NCBI GenBank assembly: GCA_003260075.1
Contig: QLIY01000463.1
Location: 54,679-118,678 of the forward strand
Source of the DNA: Phallusia mammillata
Taxonomy: Eukaryota > Chordata > Ascidiacea > Phlebobranchia > Ascidiidae
Direction of reading: 5' to 3'
Length of the DNA stretch: 64,000 nt
Position 1 is the first letter of the stretch; each line of letters starts with the position of its first letter. Both the position numbers and the translations under genes were made by a program. The notes below the pieces were generated by a model. It saw only the letters and a list, made by a program, of their open reading frames with translations, had not been told where the DNA came from and did not search any database. Shown here one piece after another: positions 25,735 through 37,343 of this stretch.

Positions 25735-28700
25735 TGTGTCACCAGTTCCAAAATATGTTTACAGCGATGGTCGGTCAATGCAGTTCGTTAAAAAAACATT
25801 TTAAGACTTTTTGTGCACAGAATGATCAAAAAAGCCAAACGTATTTGACAAAAAAGGTTTGTATTGTACCTAAACAACACATACAGCACGCTAAAAGACA
25901 GTCCTGTAGCGTCTGGTGACATAATCCCACATAGGTAGAAACCGCCAACCACACGGGGAACAACCTTCTTACCCATAACCCTGTAAAACGCAGTCTAGGC
26001 ATCGTGGGCGCTACGAATAAAACATAACTCAATGGGAGTGAATGAATCGCTCGTAAAATATGGTGGTCTCAATTATTCATGTTTTGTATAGTTGTAAAAA
26101 AACATAGCTTGGACCGTTTAGATAAGGCTTGTTTCCGTGTTTACAGTTGTGTATTATATTTACCGACGAGTTTTTGTTTACAAAAGTCTTTTTCCACCAT
26201 GAGAAGGCTGGATATACATCTATGTATTTATAATCGTTTATAAGAAACCGTTCTACACCAGGCAGTAGACGTTTTACGTTGTCCACCTTAAACAATTTAT
26301 TAAACCCTGTGAAAAAATATTGTCAATGTATCACATGCTAAAGCAGTAACGACATAAAGACAAAACGTCAAGAAACAACAATAGTACTGGACCCTTGTAA
26401 CCTAAATGAATTTTATATTACCCTAGGTTCAATTTAGGAACCTATCAATTCGAAAAAATACAATAACGTCATAATGTATTGGGACTTTATTTTTTACTTG
26501 TCCCATATAACTACATGATCGCGCAATTTCAGTCAAACAAGACCAAACGCTTCGAGGCATGCGAGCAGCCGACCCCTGACAAAACTGATCGAGCGTTTGT
26601 GTACGATGTCATAAACAGATCGTACTCCAGTAGAGGGGCAGCAATTAAAGTTTTTCACTACTGTCGAGCGATAGCGGAGAGTTTAAATAGTTCGATTGTT
26701 TCTGCCTCGTAACAGGAGAAGCGCATTGATGCCGTTCAATTGTTTCAATTTGTCGTAAAACACGCGACGATTTACGAGCTCTGCTTGCTAGAAAGACTAT
26801 TTGGAGAGGTCCATACAAATGCTGGTATATTTTTAACATACAAAACAGGTGTTGTAAGCAGTAACTTCGTTAAAAAGATACTGCTGGTCTTAACGTTTGT
26901 GCCGAGTTATAGATTTAGGTGGTTCAGGAAAAAACGTTTTGATGTTGATTTGCAAAGGGTGTAAATACATTGAAAAGGATATTGCTGATAGTTGAAGGTT
27001 CATTGAATTTTGAATGTAGTGTATGCTAGAAAGCTTTCAAGTTTATGAATACTGGTAACAATTCGCTCCTTTGGTTTGGATTTTACTTGGTTGCGATAAA
27101 CTATCATTTTTCAAAGCTATATCGTAACAGCAAAAAACTAAAATCATTTGAATGTGATGTCTAAATTTTAAGTTATGTTTAACTTTGACTAAATATTCAG
27201 TGAAAGGCAGTGTTTAATTTGCCTTAAACTTGCCTACAGTATGTGCTGCCTAGTCTCATCGAAGTACAACTAGTCGAAATTCGACTAATATTGCCTTGGT
27301 TTTCTTTCATTTTTTCATAATTTCCAAATGTAATCAAATTGTAACTTAAAATCCCCAAACGTTTTTGGTTTTGACCTTGAGTGATCACCATAGCTTAGGC
27401 AATCACCAAAGTGGCTGTGCAGGATTTATGGAGTTTCATCTCTACAACATGACGGTTTAATGCTATAAAATCCAGGGATCAATACGTCACAATGCGATTA
27501 AATCCGGAAAACGTTCAACGTGGCCACGGAAAAAGTCGATGGAAGTTTTAATTGCGCTGCAGCAACATAGTATACCAGCAACACCAGGTCAGCATGAAAG
27601 CACAATTTGAAAGCAGAGATATACTATGTGCAATGGAACTTAAAAAACACCATTTTGTGTATGTTCAGAAACGATTTTGTGCAAAGGCATGCGTGTATAT
27701 ACAGTCTGAAAAGGAATGTATTTTTGTTGAATTAAACGTTTTCGACTGGATTTTTTATATTAGCAGACCAACAACGCGTTAAGAGGTACAAAGTGGTAAT
27801 CTAGAAATGCATTAGCATTTTGCAACAGCGGTTTTTAGCAGCCAAATAGTAAAATGGACCTTGTAGGTCCGAACGGTGTGCACTGTCTGCAGCTACTATG
27901 GTGGCGCATTTGAATTACTTCCAACAAAAATGTGATTCAATACTTCTGATTAGCACAGTGCAAAACACTAATTTGTTCCTCCAAGTCGACAACGGTTTAA
28001 AACGCTTCATGTAGTTTTCGACGTTGCGGCAACTCGGTAAAAGTTTTGGCTTGAAAGCGTAAAGTTGTGTTTGCGGTAAAATAGTTTTTTGTATGAAATG
28101 ATGAGAAGGCTCGGATACAGTCGACGCAGTGAGTGATTATCAGCGACAAATTGCCGCGGGGCTCAGTAAAAAAGGCTTGGCCGATTTGAGTACGGTCTGA
28201 TTGCTGAAAATGTGAACTTTCATACGTTAATGATGATGCTGCTTACAATAGTTTGACGTGACACTATGGCGATGTTTGTTTGGTGAAGGTATTACCTGTT
28301 GTGATTAGCGCAGTACAGAACAGTTTCCAAAAATATTAAGAGAGTAAATTTTTAGAAATAGCAATGGTCTGTATTTGGCCAGGAAATCTTTGCATAGTGT
28401 TGGAAGCATGCAAAAAGCTTATTAGGGTTTTGCCTCGAACCAAAAAAAAAACGTTAAACCTCGTGCATGCGCGAAACAAATATATTACTTATTGCTTAGG
28501 TCCCTTGTGGGATTAATCTACGCATCTTAAAAATGGAAACTAAACGTAATTTCGATATGACAGAAAATGGTAGTGATATAATGGCACTGAAACAGTCACT
28601 AAGCCAACAGCACGAAATTGCCAAATGTGCAACATAAGCAATGAGAAATAACTAGTTTTGACTGGATATGTCGTTGTAGTTGAACGACATTCGGCAACAT

Positions 28701-31700
28701 TTGTCAAGTACGTCTTTAAACGCCTCTGAATGTAAAGCGAGAGGAAAAGAAGGGTGCTTAAGCAGAATAGGATTCATTTGGGGTCAATTACAACGTACAG
28801 AAGGTGCAATCAAATGCGTATTGTGAAGTAGAAAGCAAAATTTAAGTTGAGTTAAAAATCACTATTTAGGTATGTTCTGTTTTTTGTATTGTTTAATACT
28901 AGGTAATCAAGTTGTTTGCCGACATTTAAACATAAAATTGTTTGAAATAATGGACGAAGTTTTGGCAGCTATATGTGAGTCGAGTTGAGTACGTTTCGCA
29001 TTATACTTCTCCAAAAAAATAAACTTGGTTCGGGGTTGATACCTTGATAGACTTAAGACTGAAGTCCTGGAAGACTTATCTTTACTTGAAACTCGAATGA
29101 TAAGACTTCCCCAAAAGCTGGTACACACGCAATAATAACACTTTATAACTTTTGTACCCCCCCCCCCTTGGTTCGGGGTTGATACCTTGATAGACTTAAG
29201 ACTGAAGTCCTGGAACACTTATCTTAACTTGAGACTCGAATGATAAGACTTCCCAAACAGCTGGTACACACGCAATAATAACATTTTATAACTTTATATC
29301 GTTTTACATGTGGCCACTATTTGCAAACGAACCTATACTTTTAACAACGCTCTTTTATAGATCAGCAGTTTATAGGCAAACGTTTCGATGATATTCAGTT
29401 AAGTTTTGTAATGTTTAAACCGAAAATGAAGGAGACCACAGGATATCGTATCAAGTTGGTTGGAAATGCCGATACAGTGAAGCGTATGATCGCATCATTG
29501 TACCTCGTTGACGCCAAAAAGCAAAACCAAATCATAAAGGTTAGTGCCTTTAAGGTGTATTGGTAAATTTTAGTTGGAAAACTTCACAGTTGGCCTTATT
29601 AGGAGAAGATCTGTTTGGCTATGAGGTAAAAGCTGGGGCGCAATCTTCTACCCAATTGCGGATTCAAGCCCACGAACTTGGGGTTAAGAACATTTGTTGG
29701 AAAATTCAAAAACTCCAGCAGACCCACATTTTTTTCCATTTTGAGATTGTATGTCCAATAGATGCACCCAGTTGTAGGATTCAAATTTTTTGTCAGTTGG
29801 TTCTATCACAAAAGTCATATTTTTCAGTCGAATCTCAAAAATCGGTGTGTCAGATAAGATGAAAAAATCCATTGGCAGTAACCAGTGATGCTAACAGGTT
29901 CGCTGATCTCAAACAAATCCTGAGACGGTTCTACAGAACCGGTGCGACCCGGCTGAATCCCACCACTGGATGCACAATATTCTAGATTTAAGCCAATCAG
30001 AAAAAGATTTAGTTGCAGTAGCAGTTACTAGTCTGTACTTTTTGGTAGGTATGTGTATGCGATGACCTTCCGCATGTTCTTCACGCGGTCGAGGCTCAAC
30101 AGAGAGCAGCTCCGTCACACGAGTTACTGGAGACGGGCCTCACACTGCAAGTCGGATACGGAAGAAGTCTCACCATAGCAGCGAAGGAGGCACACGACGA
30201 CGAAGACTTGTGTGTTATATCGCCGCAACGCGAGGTTGGTGCCATGACACAGGATTACTTTAAATTAAATTAGGAAGATTTTGGACTTCGGAAAATGGTG
30301 TGTTGAAAGTGCGTGTCTATTTCTATGAACATATGGTTGGTTCGTCCCACCTTACGAAACTTGTCGACATAAAGTGATTAGTACTGTGTATCCCGAGGTT
30401 ACAAGCAAAACTTTCAGTTTAGGCATTTCTTGAAAAAAGCGAAAATTAAAAAAATATTTGCTTTGATTGATACAACTGGAATTTATAACTTAGAAATCGA
30501 TGGAAAATTATGTTTTAGTTCGTCAGCAGTAAACAGTTTTTAAATGCCACTTTTAGCTGCGATTTTCGGGAAAAAACCTCTCTTTTTACCTTGTAACACA
30601 TATTAGACACGTTTCAAATCCACCAGCCATCACTTAAAACCATAATGACAGAAGTATAATTGAAAGTTTAGAAGTAAAGAATGATGCGTATATTCGTAGC
30701 AAAATGTTTTTGTCTGTCACAATATACTACTTTTTTGACACATTAGGCTCGTTTCAAATCACCAGACATAGGAACCAACCCAGTCGCATCAAAGTTCCAC
30801 CAAGCCAGCGGTAAATTTGAAACCTTCTTCGCAGGTGGTAATTCCAAACCATGCAGTATGGGAACCGAACGCAGCCTTCGCAACTGACTTTCACATTCAG
30901 CTTCGGCGTCCACACGAAGATGCTGCGCTCCAAATCTCAATTACATCCCAGGATGAGCACGGAAGCGACATTCCTCTCAACGTTCCTCCTCGCATTCGGC
31001 TTGCGTGGCATCCAAAGGATGTTGCGGGAGTACAGAGGATCAGGAAGACTTGGGAGGAAACAGAAGATAGAGTTGCCCAGCAGACTAACACGTTGCCCAG
31101 GTAACCGTCTTTTTAGCTGTCCGAACATTTTATATGTCCAATTAGACCAGCGGTTCCCAAACTGGGGTCCGCGGTCCTTTAGGGGTCCGTGAGGCAATTT
31201 TGGGGGGACCGCGAAGCGGGTAAAGTAATTCTATAATCTTATTTAGCGTCAGTTTGTGCCACTGAATAAGTTTAAATCAAGAGAATTGAGAAATCGATTG
31301 TCTCCATTGCTAAACAATAGCCTTTATTGAATGACAACTATCAAAAACGCAATTGTTCGCGCACAATCGTGCTACTTTTTATCTTATCTGTAATGTCACA
31401 AGCTGTTTTTAGAGTTTAGATTTAGATGATTATTATGCGCAATTTTGCATTACTAGCGAAAACCCTGCAATCAACTTTCGTTTTTCTGAAATACACATTC
31501 CAGCTTAAGGACCGCGAGCCCTCGAAATAATGGCAAAGGGACCGTTTTGACAAAATAATGAAAAAGTCTGAAGGCATTACCCATTTTGTAAGACATAAAA
31601 CTTTACCTTAATGGTTGGACAACATCATATCTTGTTCTAGTGGCATCGTTAAAGACTCCTTCGAGGACATGTTTAACATTGCATACTGTCAATGGAAGCA

Positions 31701-34700
31701 TTTTCTATACATCAACGTTAACTCCTGTTCCCATTTATACAGTAAAAAGATAACAAGTCACTTTTTTTAGAGGTAAACCTTAGAAAAGAATAGTGAACCG
31801 AAACAAAACTTTTGACTGTTTGCAGACACAACCCTCAAACGCCACCATCGCAACGAAAGAGCAGTTCTCTGCCTCGATATCAACAACCGATGTATCAGGG
31901 AATAGAGAAGATGTTGCAAGATCGCACGACGTCGCCACGCAACCACGAGAGTACCTCGCCACGACTACAGGACTACAATCACAACGATAGAATCTCGCGG
32001 TACGGCGGAAGACCAGTAGCGGTACAGGATAAGAATTGGAACGTTGTGACTTCACCCACCTTTAACAGTGACCAAAAGAGTAAGGATGTTTCCGACGAGG
32101 AATTGCCGCAGTGGGCTAAAGGCCTTGGGGAACAATTTGACTATGACGATGTGGTTGTGGTTTGAAGGAGTTTTGTATGGAGCGGGGTTGGGTTTAGCTG
32201 TCCAAGGTTTTTGGAGAGGCTGCATAGGCCTGAAGTACTTCTTTTGAAGTTGTTTTTTTTCTCTAGATCTTTTCAGCAGTTCCATTTTGTAATTAAGTTG
32301 TGTGATAGATAGAGCACAGACCGTTGAACAGAGAAAAACCAAAACCAAAGTTATATTGACCAATCAAATCAATGGAAGGTGGTTAGTTGAACAACTTACC
32401 CCCTGTCTTTGATTTACGCAGCTTTTAACTAACACTTGCACAAGTATAACCTTTAGGAAATTTGCACAAGTAAAACCAATAAATAATGCGAATACTGACC
32501 TCTTTGCAAACTGACAAACTATTTGTGTTGTTTGTTTGTTTGTTTTTACCACATTTGCAGTATTAGTAGACATTTTGTGTACAATTTTTGTTTTAGATAA
32601 AACCTATGTCTTGCCATTTTTTGGAAATGTTGTTCTAACAATTAACATGTGAAACATCTGACATCAGATCGAATTCTAACAGATATTGTTGAAAATACAA
32701 AAAAAGATGATGTTTGGTTTGTACTTTTGTAGGTTTACAATTTGCATCATATTTCATGTGGTTAAGGCAAATGTTTGCTGCCAGTAATTTGATCAAATTA
32801 TTTGTAAAGCTTCACTGCACATTAATAAATAATTTGTAAGGTACAGTTTTATGGAACATACACAAAATGAAAAACTTCGTACAATATTAGTCTGCAATTA
32901 CGTTACATAACAATAGGTTAACTGCATGTATGTTTAATAATGTAAATGTGTTCACATTTTATTTGGAAGAGAGTAACAACCCAATATGTTAGAAATTATA
33001 ACAAACTGGTTGATAAGATCAGAAAAACAACTGTAAACTAACTTGTTTCTCCAAATGAAAGTTGAATATTCTATTGATGACCTCTAAACCACCAAGGTCA
33101 ACAAACTGCTGACAAAACTCATTTCGTACCATGAGATTACTGAGGGTCAGACAAAGCTCTTTTGCCAATACAGCATCTTCCTCATGCACTGTAAAAAGTT
33201 GTGTTTAATTTCAAAACATGTGGCCAAAGAATTGGCCATATTTTATCAGTAAAATTTATACACATTATATATGCACAAAAACTAAATTTGTTTACTGCAA
33301 GATTTGTTCAAAATTGTTTTAAAAATACACACACCAAGCTCAAGGGGTTAGTTTCTCAATATATAACAAAACAAACTTATTGGCAAAAGACAAAACTCTT
33401 TAAATAAAAGTGCACAAAACTGTACATTTTTTACTTATCAATCTGACCTTTCAGTAATTCAAACAGCCTCTCTATTCCCTTGTGGTCATTTACAACCTTC
33501 TTTATGTGTTCATGGGCCTTACCAAACTGCACACGAACATCATCATCAAGTGCAAGGCATCGCAAAACCCCACAAACTTCCTTGATCACATTTTTCACTT
33601 CTACATTAAAAATCATCAACACATTTAAATACAATAGAAACCCAGATTCATAATTAAACATTCAAATGTAAAAAATAGTATATTTTGAGGGACGTACCCT
33701 GATGTTGCTCTGCAGTTTTTAGTGATTTTTCGATCCCACCCTGTTTAACAAAATGTACCCTGTTTCCTTCATGTTTGGTGCAGCAAAGTTTTAGATTTTT
33801 TAAGGCAACAGCCTGGATTTCCGCAGAGTGTGTCTCTGAAGTAAATGAAACTCAGTCGGTCATGCATTGCTATTGTTACCATTGTAGTCTTACCAACCTG
33901 CAAGCAATTCTAACAGAAAAACAATTTCCTGGTTTTGAATTAAATCAGGTTGGCCATCCAAAAGGCAGGAAAACGTTTCTAAACATGCTGAATAGAAACA
34001 GGGCTGGTTACATAAGATAAAAAAAATGTTGTCCATACATGTGAGAAAATACCAAACACAAAATTAAACAAAACTGTTTAATGCACAGTGAGAGAAAATT
34101 AAAGATTTTTTGGGTATCTTAAGTATTATATTCAATCCAACTGCACTTTGTTAAAGTCAATAGCATTTACAACCACAACAATGGCAGTTTATTACTAGTT
34201 GTTGGTTGTGTTGATTATAAGCAAACTTTTGTATTTCAAACAAAAAATCTGGATTACCTTATTTACTATAAACAACCTGTCTAAACCAATAACAAATCTT
34301 AAATTATATAAAAAAAAACTAAAAACATTTTAACCATCAAAAACTGATATTTTTTGTGCATTAGTTAATGATTTGTTTATTGCAAGATCTGTGTATGATT
34401 AATACTTACAAAGCAAATGTTGAGGATTTTCCTTACATATTTGGCATGTTTTAATTATAATTCTGTCAGCACTAGCCAGTTTGGAAGCTTGGTATCGAAA
34501 CGACAGGTCTTTTTGAAAGTGCTTTGACAGAACAGTAAGGAGCTGCTCCAGATAAGCTAAAAAAAGCAAAATTTTCACAACATTATAGTATGCTGAAACG
34601 TTTTAACAATAAACCAAGTCACTTTTTATTTGGGCTATTGTATTTATCATTTAAAAAAGTATGCATAACAGTGTTTACATAGCAAATATGTTTATACATT

Positions 34701-35717
34701 TAAATTTTTTTATTGATCTTGGCTATGTTTTTTAGTTAAATAAGCCTGGATAAATGATATAGTACATCCCTGTAGAATTGCAGGTTGAGGTATATATTGC
34801 CAATATAATAAAAACACAAAAAAACAAACTGAGGAAAAGACCCTGCTCAGTGCTAATACAGTTTGGTGACTGTTTAGTGCAATTGTATCTCTTTGTGTTG
34901 GTGATTGTTTAGTGTAATTGTTCTTTTACCAAGCGAAATAAACTCAACTTAACTCTAATACTGGCTGCATTCAATGTCCCTAACACACAATTCAATGTCC
35001 CCAACACATATGTAAGTTTAAGTTAAGACAACAGTTATGTGAAATGCTTACCGCCATCAATTTTGTCTGTATTGTTTAGTGTGTACTCCTCCAAGTCCTT
35101 TACAGCCCTGACTACAGCATGTTGACCATTTATTTGAGATTCCTTTATTATCATTGTTAAAGGAATGCCCTGATGATTTTAACAATTAAATATAGATACA
35201 TAGAGACATACAAGTAAGCTAGAGACAGTGTACATTGTTTCAGCCCATAAGTACTCCTCAGTGGAGCTATGGATATGACTATACTAGCCTAAATAGTCAA
35301 TGTCCTGTCAAGCCTGCTGTACTGACTACTGATGCAACTCTATAGGTCAAAACAGTGTACAGTGTCTGGAATTTACATTTAAACATAAATTTAAACTTAT
35401 AACAGCACAACTAACAGTGTTATTTTTAAACTACTTTTTGGCTACTAAAATTGAGTGTTAAAATAGATTTAAATGCACCATTCAAGCAGATTTTTTCTAC
35501 AGTATTGAAACTTGAAAGAGATTGCTTTTCAAAGCTTTTCAGTTGTCATTGGCCATCACTGTTTTGTTGCACTTGGAACTATTTTACTAACCTGAGAAGT
35601 AAATTGTTCAATTGCATCATCTACAGCTTCTTGGTCCTCCATTCCAAAATCGTTGACATTTTCTTGGACCACACAATCAAATGTGTCTTGAGTAATTGCC
35701 TTAATGTTCCCCGCCAT
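21499..35717 (-). CDS. ARMC6: Armadillo repeat-containing protein 6 (ARMC6)
   Basis: Eleven minus-strand exons, all in phase: 35592-35717, 35052-35169, 34410-34556, 33898-33987, 33698-33835, 33448-33600, 33043-33188, 23433-23564, 22891-23028, 22456-22573 and 21499-21596, about 467 residues, close to vertebrate ARMC6. The N-terminus reads [15 protein letters not shown] then [10 protein letters not shown]; later come [25 protein letters not shown], then [22 protein letters not shown] and [19 protein letters not shown]. These are helical armadillo repeats, probably a protein-binding solenoid; its molecular role is poorly known. Intron 7 is about 9.5 kb (23565-33042) and contains a separate plus-strand gene. 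The acceptor of the last exon is repeated at 21876, after the single N, a likely assembly overlap. Confidence 0.9.
21591..22130. repeat. Direct repeat around a single N (assembly overlap)
   Basis: 21591-21874 and the stretch from 21876 to about 22130 are near-identical with a few indels, separated by the only N in the window (21875). The repeat includes the splice acceptor and first bases of the last ARMC6 exon. Confidence 0.85.
22263..22296. other. 13-C run next to a hAT terminal fragment
   Basis: C13 (22263-22275) is followed by a short stretch whose reverse complement begins CCAGCGGTTTCCCAAA, similar to the hAT end at 31148. No flanking duplication was seen. Confidence 0.4.
23647..23974. 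repeat. Direct repeat around a 10-C run, ARMC6 intron 7
   Basis: 23647-23805 and 23816-23974 are near-identical; C10 lies at 23806-23815. Probable unmerged contig overlap. Confidence 0.8.
24502..24808. repeat. Direct repeat around a 10-C run
   Basis: 24502-24649 and 24660-24808 match closely; C10 lies at 24650-24659. Confidence 0.8.
25277..25585. repeat. Direct repeat around a 10-C run
   Basis: 25277-25426 and 25437-25585 match closely; C10 lies at 25427-25436. Confidence 0.8.
25700..25734. other. Run of 35 C (probable sized gap)
   Basis: No duplicated flanks. Proline or glycine runs in frames crossing it are artefacts of the run. Confidence 0.7.
28950..32165 (+). CDS. Unrecognised five-exon gene nested in ARMC6 intron 7
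   Basis: Plus-strand exons 28950-28974, 29361-29539, 30103-30234, 30835-31100 and 31826-32165 join in frame to about 313 residues, with GT-AG introns throughout. The first exon is only 25 nt (MDEVLAAI) ending in a strong GTGAGT donor. The N-terminal two thirds look globular ([55 protein letters not shown]). The last third is Ser/Pro/Gln-rich, low complexity and probably disordered, ending in an acidic-aromatic tail ([17 protein letters not shown]). I do not recognise a family, signal peptide or membrane segment. It lies wholly inside an intron of ARMC6 on the opposite strand. Intron 1 holds a poly-C joint, intron 2 a MITE, intron 4 a hAT-like end. Exon phases support the model; the short first exon is the least certain part. 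Confidence 0.68.
29025..29298. repeat. Direct repeat around an 11-C run
   Basis: 29025-29156 and 29168 to about 29298 match closely; C11 lies at 29157-29167, in intron 1 of the nested gene. Confidence 0.8.
29769..29968. mobile_element. hAT-like MITE (GGTGGGATTC family)
   Basis: Ends CAGTTGTAGGATTC and GAATCCCACCACTG are imperfect inverted repeats. Flanking 8-mers GATGCACC and GATGCACA agree at 7 of 8. Other copies of the family are at 35974-36211, 40779-40951 and 43558-43728. Confidence 0.85.
31148..31560. mobile_element. hAT-like element, left end clear, right end uncertain
   Basis: Starts CAGCGGTTCCCAAACTGGGG followed by a GGTCCGCGG-rich subterminal region, a common hAT pattern. A GGACCGCGAGCC stretch near 31509 may belong to the other side, but no matching terminal repeat was found. 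It lies in intron 4 of the nested gene. Confidence 0.45.
32166..33042. other. 3' flank of nested gene within ARMC6 intron 7
   Basis: AT-rich, no domain-bearing frame. It includes the putative 3' UTR of the nested gene. Confidence 0.5.
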
Positions 35718-35839
35718 CAAAACCTTTGTTTTGCTTCCCTATCTGAAAGTTTACTGACTCTCCACTTATGATCAATTATCTGTGCTATTTAGGGACAAAA
35801 CTGCTAGTGCTAGACTGTAACAACTAACTGCTAGTGCCA

Positions 35840-35931
<92 letters not shown>

Positions 35932-36225
35932 ACATTTTATTTAACGTTTGTAATATTACATTTCCTATGTTCTTGGCAGGTTCTATAGAACCGTCTCACG
36001 AAATTTTTTGAGATCAGCGAACCGGTAAGCATTACTGGTTACTGTCGATACCCCCCCCCCAAAACGCGTCGCTATCCGCCAACCGCGTCTGGTGTGAATC
36101 TTGCTGTAAGCATTACTGGTTACTGTCGATGGACTTTTTGTAACGGAACCGGATGCAAAATATAACTTTTGTGATAGAACCGGCTTACAAAAAATTTGAA
36201 TCCCACCACTGATTTTTTGTCATAC
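35718..36225. other. Gap-prone stretch upstream of ARMC6
   Basis: Holds a 91-C run (35841-35931, probable sized gap) and a MITE that is itself interrupted by C10 (36051-36060). Exons of the minus-strand gene at 36226 may be hidden here. Confidence 0.6.
35974..36211. mobile_element. Truncated, interrupted MITE (GGTGGGATTC family, reverse)
   Basis: Right end GAATCCCACCACTG finishes at 36211; the left end is cut off near 35974. Inside, a 25-bp stretch (36025-36049) recurs at 36105-36129, with C10 and 44 further bases between the copies. Confidence 0.7.
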
Positions 36226-36535
36226 CGTATTGCTCTTCTAAAACATTCTTTATAAATATATGGTGTTTGTTTATCGATGCACGTATTTCCTCCTGTTTAT
36301 GCTGTCGTTTCCGGTACAACTTTGAGTAGAACACAACCTGTTGGTACCCGAGAGAAAGCATGGTTGCTCTGCTAGAGGTCGCTATGAAAAACAAAGTCCA
36401 CAAACCTAAAGAAAACGGTTTACTCACGGCTTTCTAAAGAATCTGTCTCACTATAAATTAGTTTCCCACCCAATCTTCCGGCTATTTCTTCTAAATTTTG
36501 GATGTTAAATTGTTGGAATTTATCCCATGTCTTAA
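36226..36535 (-). CDS. Two exons of an unrecognised minus-strand gene (partial)
   Basis: Exons 36428-36535 and 36226-36405 are bounded by good splice sites (TAATCAG acceptor, GTGAGT donor, TTCTTTAG acceptor, GTATGA donor) with matching phase 1 joints. The product reads KTWDKFQQFNIQNLEEIAGR through SETDSLES, then LWTLFFIATSSRATM, a probable membrane or buried hydrophobic stretch, then a basic helix (YSKLYRKRQHKQEEIRASIN) to EEQYG. The family is not recognised. Upstream, an open frame at 36864-37109 (minus; from an ATG at 37109 or 37106, ending near KIVKSLKRK) may be an earlier exon: splicing C-GTAAAA there to the 36535 acceptor keeps frame, but that donor is weak. Downstream exons would fall in the gap region left of 35974. 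Confidence 0.5.
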
Positions 36536-36542
36536 CTGATTA

Positions 36543-36858
36543 CAGGTCGATCTAGCCATTTCCTTTTACGAAGCTGACATGGGCAACATATGAGGCAGGC
36601 AACGGTGCTTGTGACTCAACTTTCGGCGGGTTCTCCACAGAGCATGCGTAGCTCAGTTGGTAGAGCGCCAGTCCCGGAAAGTCTTCTGTCGTGGGTTCGA
36701 ATACCATCACAGGCTAGATTTTTCCAGCCTACGCCTTGTCACATGAACAATGCTTGGTGGCCGACTGGTGCGGTACAAACGCTTTTAATGCAATGGGCCT
36801 GAGGAAGACATGAGGAAGATTGCTGGTCTGCTTCAACGCTGAACCCAGCTATTCATTA
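36543..36858 (+). mobile_element. tRNA-derived SINE with perfect 16-bp target duplication
   Basis: The element is flanked by identical 16-mers ATGTCTTAACTGATTA at 36527-36542 and 36859-36874. It contains a pol III A box (TAGCTCAGTTGG, 36649-36660) and B box (GGTTCGAATA, 36694-36703) in tRNA spacing, preceded by about 100 bases of non-tRNA sequence. The acceptor stem does not pair well and there is no poly-A tail; the 3' part (GATTGCTGGTCTGC) recurs near 52038. Confidence 0.88.
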
Positions 36859-37343
36859 ATGTCTTAACTGATTATTCCCGTTTTACGTTTTAATGACTTA
36901 ACAATTTTAATGATAGGCACAAGAAACATCAAATCCGTAAAACTAAATAAGCGACTAGGAAAATCTTTTGCTGTGCGAATATAGTCATTTTGTAGTTTCG
37001 ACTCGTTTAGTGTCAGTGTATCTTTGTTGACTGTTTTAAACATTGTATCACAGTCATTGACATGTATGCTTCTTATTGTAGTAGTTTTGTTTTGAAAAGG
37101 CATCATCAACCGTTTTCGAGAATTTCACCGCCCACCAAATGCGTAATCAGAATGCAAGCCTGGAGACGTAGTTTTAAAAGCAAGCCGACACATCTCTGGT
37201 TTACTGACTCAGAGTTTTGTAGGCTAGATGTATCCATCGGTGGTTGTAGACAACTTTTATTCGTTACTTTTTTATTAACAACTACGCCTGATCTCCTTGC
37301 TGGTACAGAAGATTTAAGCGGACTTGATTAGGAAGACAAGATA

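Larger units (their letters stand above)
23975..28949. other. ARMC6 intron 7, distal part, no gene supported
   Basis: Contains three poly-C joints or gaps (24650, 25427, 25700) and small open frames. The frame at 26479-26712 (plus) has an ATG at 26515 ([16 protein letters not shown]) and runs 66 codons with balanced base use, but has no splice context or domain, so it is not called. Confidence 0.5.

Noticed and set aside
25587-25919. Poly-proline/poly-glycine frames at 25700-25734
   Set aside because: Same artefact, produced by a 35-C run.
26515-26712. Single-exon 65-residue frame in ARMC6 intron 7
   Set aside because: It has an ATG and balanced composition, but no splice context, domain or paralogue; not enough to call.
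36640-36715. Apparent tRNA gene with A and B boxes
   Set aside because: Acceptor stem pairs poorly and the sequence sits inside a 316-bp unit flanked by a perfect 16-bp target duplication, so it is a tRNA-derived SINE.
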